From positions 520,969 to 584,968 of the forward strand of contig KE546966.1 of assembly GCA_000442125.1 (NCBI GenBank): 64,000 bases of DNA, in the 5' to 3' direction. Positions 11,320 through 23,540 of this stretch are shown here, piece by piece. The notes under the pieces were generated by a model that saw only the letters and a list, made by a program, of their open reading frames with translations, was not told the DNA's origin and made no database searches. This DNA is from Opeltia flavorubescens. Lineage: Eukaryota > Ascomycota > Lecanoromycetes > Teloschistales > Teloschistaceae. The number at the start of each line of letters is the position of its first letter. The first letter of the stretch is position 1. The translations under genes and the position numbers were made by a program.

Positions 11320-12789
11320 TTTCGTCGCGCGTTACGAATTGGAACAGGAGAAGAATCACAGTTTACTATAAGATATAGGCCATATGATATTCCAGAAGCA
11401 AAAAAAAACAAGACAATCTGTGATGCTGCTTGCAGCAATGAAACCTACGAGCAATCAGACCAGGGAGAAGCCTAACCACGAGGTTATCGGGTCCATCCAT
11501 GGGAGGATGCATGCTCGCTGCCTAAGCGGTGGACAAAGTGGGGATGCTAGGCCAGGCCATAGGTTGCTGATGATCGTTGCTGAAAGCTCGATGACCGCAC
11601 CAACCATTCCTCTTCTATCAGCGGTTGGCAGCTGATGTGCATCCTTTACAGCTGCCGAGAGGACGAGGATGAGTAGTGTTGGCTGTGAGGAGACAGCTAA
11701 AGCATTAGGCGCACATAAGCCCTGTTAGTCTGGACCGGGGCCAGCTTAACCGACGGGATAGGATCCTCCGGCAACAAACCCACTGCAAGTAAGATTGAAT
11801 TGAACCAATGATGCTGATTGAAAAGGAGCCTGAATATTGCAAAAATCGGCCAATCCATATCGACACCATGTAGGTAGCTTGGCACGATGCATTTTCTATT
11901 ACTGCATTGCCTGCAGCAGTAAGGTAGAAATTCGCGGTGCGCCGGAAATATCGACAACATATTTCTTGATCTTAAAGAACGACAATATAATTGAGCAGTC
12001 AAGGGCTTCGAAATCATAAGAACGCTGCCTGTCTGAAGATGGTGCTGAAAGCCAACTAGACAATCTGTACCAGTACATATTAGAGATCGAATAATGAAAA
12101 CCACAGCAGCTGGAATAAGAAATGATCAACCATTGAGCATTCTTGATGAATGAAGAAATACGTAAGGGCATGGACATCTCGCAAGTGGAGTTGTCACAAC
12201 CTTTCGCGTTGAATGGGTTCGTTCATGGAGGGCGCGCATGCTTTTTTACACAGACTTCTAATCGATTCCAATCAATTGTACAATGGAGATGTTGGATGAA
12301 TGTCCTGAATTCGCTCAACGACCTGTTTTGTTGCACGTTGAGCTTTGATATCGTCCTAGTAGACACGAAGATCAGGTCCGACTTAAGAGCTATGGATGGA
12401 CAAGGGCTTGAAATGAGTCATATAGTGCCTTGATATGATCGTAAATATGGGATTCACCATCAACAATCATCGATAGAAGGGGCAGATAGGCATGCTGCTT
12501 TGTGGTACTTGCTCGAGCTTTGTATTTCCTATACCCCGTCTACTAGATACAGGCGAACCAAGAAGGTTAGCGCGATTTTCGAAATAGCAAAGACCCAGAG
12601 CCGAGGGCGAGTCCACGTAGTGCAGGAGCATCTGACCTTGAATTAAACTATCTGCAAAGCAAAAACAGCGCCTAGAGCATCGGACAATGCACAACTCCTC
12701 ACTCTGGTTTTATCCACGGACTATATCGTGAATTCCCCTTGCAGTCGCTGTTTGACTGAAGGGTTTGCTGTCGGTCGTTCGTTGCAGAT
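11320..12789. other. Intergenic, 1.5 kb between divergent vWA gene and VAC8
   Basis: Shared upstream region of two divergent genes. Small frames exist on both strands but none looks like a known protein. No tandem repeat, transposon end or tRNA was recognised. Confidence 0.45.
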
Positions 12790-14791
12790 ATGGGGAGCTG
12801 CTTCTCCTTCTGCTGCAAAGGTATGTTAACTCCCTCTTCTAATTATTTTCGAGGGCAGCTTGTACTCATCAAATCTTCTAGGTCGGTCTCGTGATGGCCT
12901 GTATGAACCAGCCCTAGCGGACAGCGAGCGAGAAGCTGTATCGGATTTGCTAGGATATTTGGAGAATGTATGCTATCAACACCTTAAATAATTACGCCAG
13001 ACATTGACAGTTTCTTTAGCGAGGTGAAACGGATTTCTTTAGCGGCGAACCTCTACAGTCCTTAAGTATCTTGGTATACTCCGAAAACGTCGACCTGCAA
13101 CGAAGTGCCAGCTTGACCTTTGCCGAGATCACTGAGCGAGGTTTGAGCATTTCTATCGAGCGGATCACGCAGAGCTCATGCTTTTGACAGATGTCCGAGA
13201 GGTCGACAGGGCCACCTTGGAGCCAATCCTGTTCCTTCTACAAAGCCCTGATATGGAGGTCCAACGAGCGGCTAGCGCAGCCCTCGGTAATCTCGCTGTG
13301 AACAGTATGTCATTGAACCAGCATACTTCTAACAGCCAATGCTAAGACTCTCTAGCGGAGAACAAAGTCGCGATCGTCATGCTCGGTGGCCTCTCTCCAT
13401 TGATACAGCAAATGAAATCCCCAAATGTTGAAGTACAGTGCAATGCCGTTGGATGCATAACAAACCTAGCCACACATGAGGACAATAAGGCCAAGATAGC
13501 ACGGTCAGGCGCGTTAGGTCCTCTGACAAGGCTGGCCAAGTCTAAAGACATGAGGGTGCAGCGAAATGCTACCGGCGCACTCCTTAACATGACGCACTCT
13601 GGTCGGTTCTACCCTGTGACTTGCTCGCTAATACCGTCCACTGACATATGTACCAGACGAGAATCGGCAGCAGCTTGTCAACGCTGGCGCTATTCCGGTC
13701 CTAGTCCAGCTGTTGTCATCGTCCGACGTCGACGTCCAATACTATTGCACAACGGCACTCAGTAACATCGCTGTAGATGCAGGAAACCGGAAACGTCTTG
13801 CTCAAAACGAGTCTCGCCTCGTGCAATCCCTAGTGCACCTTATGGATTCTTCTTCGCCCAAAGTACAATGTCAAGCCGCGCTAGCTCTCCGAAATCTGGC
13901 ATCGGACGAGAAATATCAACTCGAAATTGTTCGAGCCAGAGGACTAGCTCCTTTACTTCGACTACTTCAATCATCTTACCTTCCTCTTATTCTTTCAGCT
14001 GTCGCATGCATACGCAACATTTCGATACATCCCATGAACGAATCACCGATCATAGAAGCCGGGTTCTTGACGCCTTTGGTGGAATTGCTAGGTTCAACAG
14101 ACAACGAAGAGATCCAATGTCATGCTATATCGACTCTGCGGAATCTGGCCGCCAGCTCGGAGCGCAACAAACAATTAGTATTGGAAGCCGGTGCTGTTCA
14201 GAAATGCAAACAACTTGTCCTTGAGGTACCATTGAGTGTCCAATCGGAAATGACGGCAGCAATTGCTGTGCTGGCATTGAGTGATCAGCTTAAGACAGAC
14301 CTGCTAAACCTCGGCGTCTTCGATGTCTTGATCCCTCTAACCGACTCAGCCTCGGTAGAGGTCCAAGGAAATAGCGCCGCTGCATTGGGGAATTTATCAT
14401 CCAAAGGTAAGTCATTCATAACATGCACATGTACTTGTGTTAATCAGCTATAGTTGGTGACTACTCGGTCTTCATTCAAGACTGGACATCGCCGAATGGA
14501 GGAATCCATGGATATCTTACCAGATTCCTTGATAGCGGCGACTCAACTTTTCAGCACATCGCGATCTGGACCTTAGTACAATTATTAGAATCTGAGGACG
14601 AGAAGCTCATTGGTCTCATCCACAAGGCGGAGGATGTCGTGAAGATGGTCCAAACCATTGCAGACAAGAACGTCGAGTCAGATGAAGAGGAGGCGGAGGA
14701 TGGAGAGGGTGAGGTGGTAGCCCTGGCTCGCCGAGCTTGCGAACTGATGGGCAAAGGCCCGGCATCCAGGCCAGGTCTGGTTGAAGGCTGA
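12790..14791 (+). CDS. VAC8: Vacuolar armadillo-repeat protein Vac8
   Basis: Membrane-attached armadillo scaffold of the vacuole, used in vacuole inheritance (via Vac17), nucleus-vacuole junctions (Nvj1), vacuole fusion and selective autophagy (Atg13). Seven exons (12790-12820, 12882-12967, 13020-13140, 13191-13304, 13356-13601, 13657-14406, 14454-14791) join in frame to 561 residues. The N terminus MGSCFSFCC has Gly2 for myristoylation and Cys4, Cys8 and Cys9 for palmitoylation. Armadillo repeats follow throughout (for example [68 protein letters not shown]). The acidic tail ends near [19 protein letters not shown]. Exon 1 is only 31 nt and encodes the lipidation signal. A complete, ordinary copy. 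Confidence 0.97.
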
Positions 14792-15277
14792 GTGCGAATT
14801 ATATTCATCATACGGAAATGGATATTCCCGTGTTCTTTATCTTCTCGGAGTATTCTGCTAGCAGGCAGCACGGCGTTGGCTTTATGAGGTCTCAAATCCG
14901 AGGATCAAAGGTGATCCAGTCAAGCGAGGCGTCTCGGCTCTCAGAAACGGAGGAAAGGAGTTGCGTTACTACCATGAACATTCCGAAGGGACTATTATAT
15001 GAGTTTGCAGATTCATTTTCCGGCCATTCGCGAAATGGGCCTTAGTCTCTTATTCAATGTGGCATTAATACATATGCAGAGGATCATCTCGTTATGTGTG
15101 CTCGCTAGTTCTTCCCACTAAATCGTAATCCTTTGTGGCTTGAGCAAAACCCCAGACTCTGCGAGCCCTCTTCTTTGATCGAAAAAGCAAGGAAGGTATA
15201 AGCGATTACATAATATCCTCATTCTCACCACACGTTGTCGCCCACAACAATACTTGTTCGATATTGCCAGTAAAATA
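14792..15277. other. Intergenic, VAC8 to CSL4
   Basis: VAC8 3' flank and CSL4 promoter. Nothing recognisable beyond short chance frames. Confidence 0.45.
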
Positions 15278-16090
15278 ATGTCCCTCCCTGCCATTGCCCT
15301 CCCTGGCGACCTCCTCGGCTCTTCCATAACCTACACGTCCGGTCCCGGGACCCATCTCCATGCCTCCAGCATCTACGCCTCTCTCTCTGGCCGCCCATTC
15401 ACCACCACATCCACCCCTACTAATAAACAAACGCCCTCTAAACCCACCCTCACAATCTCCCGTCTTTCCTCCACTTCTCCCTCCGCAGACCTTGGGCCTG
15501 TGAGTGAACGCATTAGTAACACGAATGCCTTACCGAGGGTCGGGGATGTGGTGGTGGGGAGAGTGACGAGGTGTATGATGCGGCAGGTGAATGTGGCGAT
15601 TCTGGTGGTTTATGATAGTAGTGAAGGGGTCAAGGGAGATGGTGTAGGGGGTGAAGGGATTGTGTGTGCGGATGAAGTGCAGGGTGTTGTGAGGAAGGAG
15701 GATGTTCGGGCTACGGAGAAGGAGAAGGTGGTTTTGGGGGAGGGGTTTCGGGTTGGGGATCTGGTTAGGGCTATTGTTGTAGGTATTCTTCTTTCCACTG
15801 ATGGGTAGAAGTCTGGATGGGGTCTTGATATTGCGCATGAGGGATTACAGATGACAAGGGTGGAAGAATTGCTAAGCGAAGGGAAATTTTGGAGGAAACA
15901 TTGCTAACAAAGTGCGTAGATCAGCCTTGGAGATCAATCGAATTATTACCTCAGCACTGCGAAAAATGAGCTGGGTGTTATCATGGCCAAAAGCGAAAAT
16001 GGAAATACGATGTATCCGATTAGTTGGAAGGAATTCAAGGACCCGATAACAGGAGACACGGAGACGAGAAAGGTTGCGAAGCCTGTTTGA
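15278..16090 (+). CDS. CSL4: Exosome cap subunit Csl4
   Basis: Non-catalytic subunit of the RNA exosome cap, needed for 3'-to-5' RNA processing and decay in nucleus and cytoplasm. Exons 15278-15778 and 15920-16090 join in phase 0 to 223 residues. The N-terminal domain begins MSLPAIALPGDLLG, the usual 'LPGD' opening of Csl4. The S1-like barrel follows (LPRVGDVVVGRVTRCMMRQVNVAILVV), then GFRVGDLVRAIV / ISLGDQSNYYLSTAKNELGVI across the splice site. The last block MYPISWKEFKDPITGDTETRKVAKPV is the typical C terminus. The start was chosen for the family N terminus; the frame is open a little further upstream. The S1 domain has a GD/VG-rich insert, common in filamentous fungi. Confidence 0.93.
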
Positions 16091-17089
16091 ATATGCCAGC
16101 AGAACTTCCCATATCTTTGCAGGACGTCAAAGCATGAGTAGTGGAAAGCTTCGTTCGAAGACCAGACACAAGCAGGATCATAGCCTCGAGCTGTATTGCT
16201 GTTCAAGGGCGACGGGCGGAAAGAGAGATGGAACAGAAAAGAAGCGAAGCGGGGTGATGGCTAGGGCACATGGGAGAAGCAGAAAGAAATCAAAAGCAAT
16301 CACATGTGACGAAGGAACCAAATTACGGTTTATATGTTCGAGTTGGTTGCAATTTCCTTGGCCAGCTCCCATGGTCTATCGGCAAGACGGTCATGGAATC
16401 GGTCCAGCGTCTTGACGACCCATGCGGATGCGCGGTGCCACTCGCCCTTTCCACTTCACAACGTATCGACGACGCCGCCTCCGAGAGGAACTCCGACAGA
16501 GATGTAGGCACTCGACACCGGGCTGAACTCTTTTGTGGGTCTAACCCCATTCTTTTGGTACTGATTGCTTATCAATGGCTCAAGGGTTCGAATCTGTCTG
16601 AGGGCATTGCAGCTTTTTGCTTTTTTGCACTTTCATATTCTGACTGCGCAGAAGACGATACATCGATGGGCATTAATCCATTCTTCACAACAGCTCCACA
16701 ACCACTACTAAGAGCTGCGAATTTTGAAACACACTACGCAAGGTTTGATTGATTTGCTGCTATCTGCTGTTTTAGCTGCAAATTCCTTGATTCCTTTGCT
16801 CTCGATCGCAGCTTCCCAGCGTGCTTGCCCAGCCCCGATTGCATGAACGCCGCTATCCTCTCACTTTCCACGCTTCTCCACCGATGCTGATTCTCGTTGC
16901 ACAAGAGCCAAATGAAAATCCTCCTTGCCATACGATGTCCGACGAATCCTGTGTCCGACATCTTCATTGGAGGAAGATCAATTCCGTCACTTTGAAAATC
17001 GATAACTGACCAAATGCATGGATGCTTGGTCCTTTCGGTACGAAGCATCGGCCATGGTGATGGAACAGAGAAGTCGTCATATCGAGCCG
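16091..17089. other. Intergenic, CSL4 to BTB gene
   Basis: Convergent 3' flanks. A minus-strand frame at 16734-17150 (138 codons) overlaps the BTB gene's 3' end in another frame and shows no family features, so it is not called. Nothing else seen. Confidence 0.4.
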
Positions 17090-17874
17090 CTAGGCATTGA
17101 AGTCGAATTGAAAGTCGTTCTTTGATGATACTAAGAAACAGCCAGGCCAAACATCAAGAAAGTTGAACGGTATGTCGTTATGCTTTTGGAGAAGTACCAT
17201 GTCTTTAGCAAGATCGTCCATTTCCTGTATTAAATTACTCCAATGATCACGGGTGGCGGAAAAAGACCCTGGCCTTAGAAGCCAATTGTTCATAAGACAA
17301 GCCACGAAATAGCGTATCTTGGAGCCTGGCGGAGAGTTGTCGTATGCCCTCTGAACCAAAGCCGGGTAAAGCCCCTTCCGGAAAGAGTAGGAGCGAAGAT
17401 GGGCTATTGCAAAGTCTTGGAACCGAGGACATCGTATCTTATCGCCGAGGACCCATGCATCTAGATATATCGATCCTTCGAGGTCATGAGTTATTCGCTT
17501 CGGATATTTACCATCCTCGTTAAGGATCCATTGATACAACCAATGCAGGAAGAACCTAAATACACTCGGACTATCTTCCTTCAATTCGATCTGCTTCGTC
17601 TCTGACTCGAGCCACGTATGACTAAGGGCGGCGTTGAAGAATGGTGAGGCGTGAGTAAGGACATCCTGTGGCAGCGTCCAGGTTCCGGTATTGTCGCCAT
17701 CTCCAACCTTGACGGTAATTGACACTGAACACTCCAGTCTGTACATATCAATCAGCTTTGTTGAGTCATGCAAGTGAACTGTCTTTCGTACAGCCTCATC
17801 AGTGGTTTCTTTTTGACCAAGTCACTGACAAGCTCCTCATTTGGCTTCTGTGGGACTGTACGTTGCTCTGCCAT
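17090..17874 (-). CDS. BTB/POZ domain protein
   Basis: Small fungal BTB protein. Exon 17792-17874 joins 17090-17738 across a 53-nt intron, giving 243 residues in frame. The BTB fold is seen in VSITVKVGDG, LPQDVLTHASPFFNAALSHTWLES (the usual 'L..SPFF...L...W.E' helix), ETKQIELKEDSPSVFRFFLHWLYQW, and then LDAWVLGDKIRCPRFQDFAI. Such fungal BTB-only proteins are numerous and mostly uncharacterised. They may act as dimerising adaptors, some with cullin 3, but no second domain is present here to suggest a substrate. The start codon ATGGCAGAG was chosen because the intron restores the frame exactly at the first BTB strand. It ends in a short F/D/N-rich tail. Confidence 0.82.
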
Positions 17875-18013
17875 ATCGATGAAGAAGACTGATAATCGTT
17901 GTCGAATCACCTGAGTTTTGTAGTCGACTGGATGAGTGTGATCAACAATGATGCAAGCCAGATATGAGGTCAAGTACTTGACGATGAATGACGACACACT
18001 TGTGAAGCACAGG

Positions 18014-18158
18014 GCACATCAAAATGATTGAAACGATATATCGATTTCACTGGTATGAAAGATGGTAGAACGAATTGACTGGTATGGAACATGGTAGATC
18101 GAATTGAATGGTAGGGAATACGATATATCGAAATGAACGGTAAGGAATACTATTCGCA
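18014..18158. repeat. 29-bp imperfect tandem repeat, about 4-5 units
   Basis: Four adjacent 29-bp units at 18043-18071, 18072-18100, 18101-18129 and 18130-18158 share the pattern GAATTGA(A/C)TGGTA followed by GGAA and an ATC end. A weaker fifth unit (18014-18042) shares its last dozen bases (ACGATATATC) with unit three. Units differ by several bases, so the array is not freshly expanded. It lies between the BTB gene's 5' side and the acidic-protein gene's 3' end. A minisatellite; function unknown. Confidence 0.8.
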
Positions 18159-18206
18159 CTACCCTTCCAATCATCTTGTCAACTTCACCAGCTTAACCTC
18201 TATGGT

Positions 18207-18776
18207 TCAAACGATCTGAAACGGCTTCACCGGCTTACCATGAAGAACATCATCATCGTCAGCATCACTCAACATCTCCGCATCCGCATCCTCATCCTCC
18301 AGGTCCAGCAACCCAAGATCCCACCACCCAGACCCCTCATCCCTCGCCTCCTCTCTCCCCAGTGACAACGCCGCTTCCGCTACCGCCTCATCATCCTGCT
18401 TGCCACCAACGTCATCATCAGTAGCATCAGCATCAGCATCAAACAGCACCTCCCCCTTCTCCGCCTCCAGTATAACCCACCCATCTCCCCTATCCTGCTT
18501 CCCTACATCTATCCACTCCCTCTCCTTTTCCGCGCAAGAAGGGCATATTTTCTCCTTTTCCCCTGCATTCATCAGCGCCAAGTTCAACGCCCCTTGGAAT
18601 ACATCACCTTGTCCCGGCGGAGCATACACTAATGTTTCTCCTTCGGGAGTGGTGGTGAGAGGAGCTGAGGTTTCGTAGCTTGCGGCTGTGACTTCTTCGA
18701 TGCGGAAGATGCGCACGTGGGTGCAGGTGTAGGTTACGGTGATGGTGGAGGAGGGGTTGACGAGTTGGATTGGCAT
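18207..18776 (-). CDS. Acidic protein of unknown function with CxxC
   Basis: Single-exon frame of 189 residues. The N-terminal half is beta-like (ITVTYTCTHVRIFRIEEV) and contains one KICPSCAEKE motif, a lone CxxC pair near residue 78. The C-terminal half is strongly acidic (runs of D and E, for example LLDLEDEDADAEMLSDADDDD). I do not recognise the family. No signal peptide or membrane segment. The regular composition shift and an open frame ending just before the minisatellite support a real gene, but acidic low-complexity frames can arise by chance in GA-rich DNA. Confidence 0.55.
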   Translation of the reverse strand: MPIQLVNPSSTITVTYTCTHVRIFRIEEVTAASYETSAPLTTTPEGETLVYAPPGQGDVFQGALNLALMNAGEKEKICPSCAEKEREWIDVGKQDRGDGWVILEAEKGEVLFDADADATDDDVGGKQDDEAVAEAALSLGREEARDEGSGWWDLGLLDLEDEDADAEMLSDADDDDVLHGKPVKPFQIV

Positions 18777-19335
18777 TTTTGGATGCTGGGAGGGGGTGTT
18801 AGCTTTGGGGTTTGGAGGGGATACTTACTATGAAGATGTTTTGGGCTGGTGGAGAAAGTTTGCAGCTAGGCGCCTTTCCGGGTTGGTGAATTGCTGGATT
18901 GGGTTGGTTGATGGATGAGGAAAGAGGATTTTGGGTTGGGATGAGGAGCCTCGTTTATACTCTGGCCTAGTGAGACGGGAGATGGCTCTGTATTGAAAGT
19001 AGTATAATGGCTTTGTGTATTTCTTTCTGAAAAATACACTGTTGAAGAAAGACTTGTAGGACAAGCCATTGTGTGTATTGACAAAGAAAATAAAACCTTT
19101 GTTTGATAACAATGACGAGAGGGAGGAGAACATCGATACACCGATGCCACACGGACGATGGCGATCAGGCCTCATTGCTTTGGGTAACTATCAAAACCCA
19201 AATTGTAGCCATGATGGCATTTCAAATACATTGTACACTCATGTCTATCTCTATGTCTCTACCTATCAATCAAGTAAGCACTTAGCTCCATCATAATCCG
19301 ACATGTCTGATGACTCAATCAACTCTTCCAAGAAA
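18777..19335. other. Intergenic, acidic-protein gene to FAD oxidase
   Basis: Promoter side of the acidic-protein gene and 3' flank of the oxidase. A possible 5'-UTR intron donor lies near 18830. Small frames overlap on both strands without family features. Confidence 0.4.
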
Positions 19336-21346
19336 TCAATCGCCATGATGATCATAAGGCCCACGGTTCCGCAGTATGGGATTGTAGAACCTGAATCTGT
19401 TATAAGGATCGTACTGCTTCTTCAACGCCCGGAGTCGTTCTAGCCGCCAGGGCTCATATCCGTACAAAGCTTCGAGACTCTCATCACCGTTGGCGTAGTT
19501 GGGGTATGCTGTCATTTGTCCGCCAGGGAGATCGCTCGCATGCCAAATCTGTCTGGCTTTATTTGCAAAGTCGGAAGCAATGGCATCCGAGGCTCTGGAA
19601 GGTGCATAGACAGGCGCGAATGATCTGTATTGAGAAAGCACGATCTCAATGACACCACTCTTATGACCAACGCAAGGCAAAGAGATCACTTACACCAGGA
19701 TGTTATCGTCCCTCTGTGAATATGCGGTGCTGGCTGCATCAATGGCTCTCATCCCTTCCCAAGCATAATTTTCGAATTGAACCACAGTCCCGCTGAACTC
19801 TGGATGCTCTGTAAGGAGTTGCTTGTAGAGATTGAAAACTGCGCGATGGGCGGTAATATTGTGAGTTTTGAGGCCAAGAGGGAAGAGACGCCATGTAAAC
19901 CTATGCGGATTGACACTTTATCGAGTCAGCTTGTATTCGCGAAAACCGTACTTTGAGAGCACGAAGATGTCCATAAGACCCAACGTACCAGACATCAGAA
20001 TCAATATCTTGGCTAGCCGCTGTTTGGATCTCGGTAGGAAGTAAGGAATCCTTCATTGTAATAGCGCTGGGATTCAAGTTCACGAAAAGATCAAGCCACG
20101 GCTTGGCTTGCTCAGGTGTACCGGCGTAGCTGAATTGAAGCAGTATCACCGGCTGCAGATTGGCGTCAGCGAGAATATCGATACAACGGCGTGAAAGAAG
20201 GATTCAGAGGCGATGCCAAGCTCAAGGGGACACTTACGTCGGTCTTGCTGTATTGTGGGTTCATTGCGAAGATAGGATACACGGAACCTAGTTCTTTCGG
20301 CTGCGAGCGATTCAAGTTCAGCTGGTTCATTGCCTCAAAAAAAGGTTCAATCATGTGCTCAGCATCTGCAAATGTAAGTTCGGCATAGGTCCAAGTAGGT
20401 GTCGGTGGATCGTAGATCTTGAAATTGGCTTCTGCAACAATGCCAAAGTTTTGTCCGGCGCCTTTCATGCCCCAGTATAGGTCCGGATTTGAGGTGGACG
20501 AGACATGGACGACGGTGCCGTTGGCAAGGACAACCGTCATATCAATGATGTTGTCAAGGACCAGACCGAAGTAACCCCTGTATCTACCGAAGCCTCCACC
20601 CAAAGCAGGGCCAATGTGGCCTGTACAGCCTCCATTGGTTGTTGCTGCGAGGTATCAGCAGAGGAGCTTCGTAATTGGACGCAATTGTCACAAAAGGTAT
20701 TGCAGAGTGCCTCACCTGTGACTTTCCCACTTGCAGCTAACGCTTTAATTACTTCATGAGTATTGGCACCTCCGCCGACGAGAGCAGATTGTCCGTCTTG
20801 AGAGACTTGGACATGATTCAAGGCACGAAGGTTGATGAGCACACCTCGCTGGATGGTGTTCAGGGACGATGTTGTTCCGTGGCCCCCGTTGACAGCCAGG
20901 AACGGCAGGCCAAGTTGATTCGCTAACTTAACCTGCATGTCTGGATTAGAACGAGTGTGGTCCTGTTGTGGTAATACGCACAGCAACAACAATATCCTCG
21001 ATACTGGCCGGCTCAATCAAGACGCCTGTGTTGCCTTGGGTAAATTGACTCCAGCGTTCCGTCTGGGAGAAGTTAGACCCCTTCCTTCCAATGGCACAGT
21101 CTGAAGAAGCTTGTCCCCAGCTGATTTGAAAAATTCGCACTGGATCGGACGTACCATATTCCCGAACTGTGGACTGTCAGGGAAGACGACGAGAGCACTC
21201 TTGGATAACTGGGAGCCCAACAGTCGACGAACTTCGGCGAATATCGGTCGAACGATAGCTCTGGGATGAAGGTGATTCGCTACGACTATACCAAAACATG
21301 ATGACCATCCAAGAATTGCAGCGGCCTGGTAAGTAAGCCAGTGCAT
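19336..21346 (-). CDS. Secreted FAD-linked oxidoreductase (BBE/PCMH type)
   Basis: Berberine-bridge-enzyme-like oxidase. Seven exons (21155-21346, 20978-21062, 20716-20940, 20238-20644, 19989-20152, 19694-19900, 19336-19624) join in frame to 522 residues. The N-terminal signal sequence is MHWLTYQAAAILGWSSCFGI. The PCMH-type FAD domain shows NTGVLIEPASIEDIVVAV, then NGGHGTT with the flavin-binding His (about His113), then GGCTGHIGPALGGGFGRYRG with the second covalent ligand (about Cys174), so bicovalent FAD is predicted. The C-terminal BBE segment ends KKQYDPYNRFRFYNPI. The substrate is unknown; relatives oxidise oligosaccharides, alkaloids or polyketides. No PKS, NRPS, P450 or terpene gene is nearby, so a sugar oxidase or other extracellular role is more likely than a biosynthetic cluster. 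Confidence 0.92.
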
Positions 21347-22072
21347 ACTGGAAGAATTGTGGTATGCAACGACCAAGGAATGGCAGGATGGGAAATCTGA
21401 CAGGGAAAAGAAGGTGGTATAAGAAGCAAGAACGAAGAGACTGGAAGCAAAGGCAGAGCGATTTAGAGATAGTGTTTATGTACTGGGAAGGAGCATTACG
21501 CCTTGATTCCTTCTGACAAAGAAAAGGACTCCAATCTAGCGAATCTTGACGATCGTGAGCCGATCTAGCCAAACCTTGCGATGCGAGATCGATGCGATCG
21601 AGAACCATGGTGGAGACAGAGATAGACTTATCTCCTGATCTGTTTCATGAGATTTGATTCACTGTTGGATCCAAGATCCAGGGCTGCAACTTCCATTCCA
21701 GAATGTTCATGACGTCGATCAGGTATTCCCTTGATCGTGATACACAAGACGTGAGAGCTTGGTAACTGAGTCTTGTGAGGACTCTGAGTTTGGAAGATGT
21801 TACACCTACTTGGCCCAACGGTGCTAGAACGAGCCGGAGGAGTTGCACTGGCATCAAATGTCTTGGGCATGATCCAGCCACCTTTCAGCAGATGTGGAAA
21901 AAGTTGCCATGATCAATCAACTTCAGACAAATGTCCGGCACATTGATCTGAATGATGCGTCAAAGGAAGTACACGGGCAAGGGAAGCGCATTGGCATTCG
22001 ATAAGATACCAGAAACACTATAGCTGATATGGCAGTCTGTCTCTGGAGGAGATGCATAGGCCTCGTACGAAT
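21347..22072. other. Intergenic, FAD oxidase promoter and mL38 3' flank
   Basis: Upstream region of the oxidase. Minus-strand frames in 21177-21881 have no recognisable family. Nothing else seen. Confidence 0.4.
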
Positions 22073-23540
22073 TCATCTATAACGCGCCCCGTCTTTCTTC
22101 TTATACGGCAATTTCTCCGGCTTCTTTCTCTTGAGCTCGATGTTGGCTCCCTCAATNCCCGCCCTTTGCATCACGCCAGCCATATTGTCATCCCAAATCG
22201 TCCTGAACAGATGTACGCCAATTGGTTGGTTCCGGAAGTTCTGCGTAAAGGAGCGTAAATTGAATTTTTCTTTGTATCTTCTCGACAGCTTCTCCATCTC
22301 ATCCGCTTCCAGTGCCTGAACACCCTCTTGCTCGTACACAAGAAGCACTAAACGATGATATGGAGAGCCCTTCTGAGCATATGGTGGCAACCAGGGGCGA
22401 AGAACTCTTGTCTCTTCCGAAAGTGATGATAGCGAAATCGAGGTAGAAACTGGAGATATCGGAATGTTCACAGCGACAAAATGGCACCGAGAGTCAAACC
22501 CATCGGTTTCGAGGTTTGGAACATCCGGATCTATGACGACAATACTGATGAAACGCTGTCCCTTGTCAACGACCTGGACATTGAGTCGTGGTGGTGTTTC
22601 GCTGATTTTCGAGTCCACAAAGTCACCTGGGTGGATGTTGCGTCTTCCAAATACCACCTTGACTTCTGCCGTTGGGGCGAGATAGGGAAGCACGTCAGGA
22701 ACCACATGCATCTGGTTAATTCTCTGCATCAAAATCAAACGACGTTGCTGTCTCCATTGTCGATCGGCAAGATAACGATAAATCGGCCTATTCAAGTCTC
22801 CTGTATAGGCACGATTAGTATTCAGAAACATGGCATGTTCATATCCCTCAAAACTTACCGACACCATCTTCGAACCTCTTTTTGATGACTGGATCATTGA
22901 TATCCGCTAAGATCTTGAGTTTTTCAAGGTACTTCTGCATCCGGACGAGGCGCCCCCTTTTGATAAATTCACCGCCATGTTTCTCGGCAGGAATTTCTTG
23001 TGCCTTAGCTATCCTTCGGCGTTCTTCCTCAATTTGCTTTAACTTTTCCTCACGATCAGCCTGTAAGAGTTTGCGAGCTTCCTGAAAGCATTGGTAAGGA
23101 AGTTGCTCGAATGGAATATTCTTGGAGGTCTGCAAAGCGGCTCTTCGTCGCCGAGATCCGATAGGCTGTTGGCCAGTGGTCCTGAGTAACCTTCTTTCAA
23201 GCTTTGGAGTGGCTACGGTGTTTGGGTCAAGAATTCGTGCTGGTGGAGGAGGCTCCGGAGCTGAGCTTGGTGCATCTACTGACGCTTCAATCTTCCGAGC
23301 CGCGCTTGTCTGGAGATGACGATTCCATGTGGCCAGGTACACGTCTTTCTTGACCGAGCACCGTAAACATCTATGTACAGGTCTTGCGAATTGAGCTCCA
23401 GGAGACATTGGTAGAGTGTCGTCACGTCTTCTCAGCCCATGGACCTCGGTAGCTGCAGAATAAAAGTTATTTCGGCCGAGGGTCGGTGACAAAAGTGTTG
23501 TCCGATGGGGGTATATGTTGGCTTGGCAGGCCCTTGTCAC
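22073..23540 (-). CDS. MRPL35: Mitochondrial ribosomal protein mL38 (MRPL35)
   Basis: Large mitoribosomal subunit protein with a PEBP (phosphatidylethanolamine-binding-like) fold. Exons 22859-23540 and 22073-22800 (58-nt intron) give 469 residues if the ATG at 23540 is used. PEBP-like blocks include FISIVVIDPDVPNLETDGFDSRCHFVAVNIP and SPYHRLVLLVYEQ. The C terminus is basic (ELKRKKPEKLPYKKKDG). The ATG at 23408 (MSPGAQFARPVHRCLRCS) starts a classic presequence and may be the real start (425 residues). A very strong acceptor-like tract (TTTTATTCTGCAG, ending about 23455) just upstream suggests a 5'-UTR intron. One undetermined base (22157) falls in a codon near the C terminus. Divergent from uL4m. 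Confidence 0.9.

Noticed and set aside
16570-16610. GGTTCGAATC resembling a tRNA T-arm
   Set aside because: The flanking five-base stem fails to pair and no acceptor stem is present.
16734-17150. 138-codon minus-strand frame downstream of the BTB gene
   Set aside because: Overlaps the BTB gene's 3' end in another frame, has no family features and its composition looks random.
19336-21346. Secondary-metabolite cluster around the BBE-type oxidase
   Set aside because: Neighbours are housekeeping genes (mitoribosomal proteins, BTB and acidic proteins); no PKS, NRPS, terpene synthase, P450 or transporter nearby.
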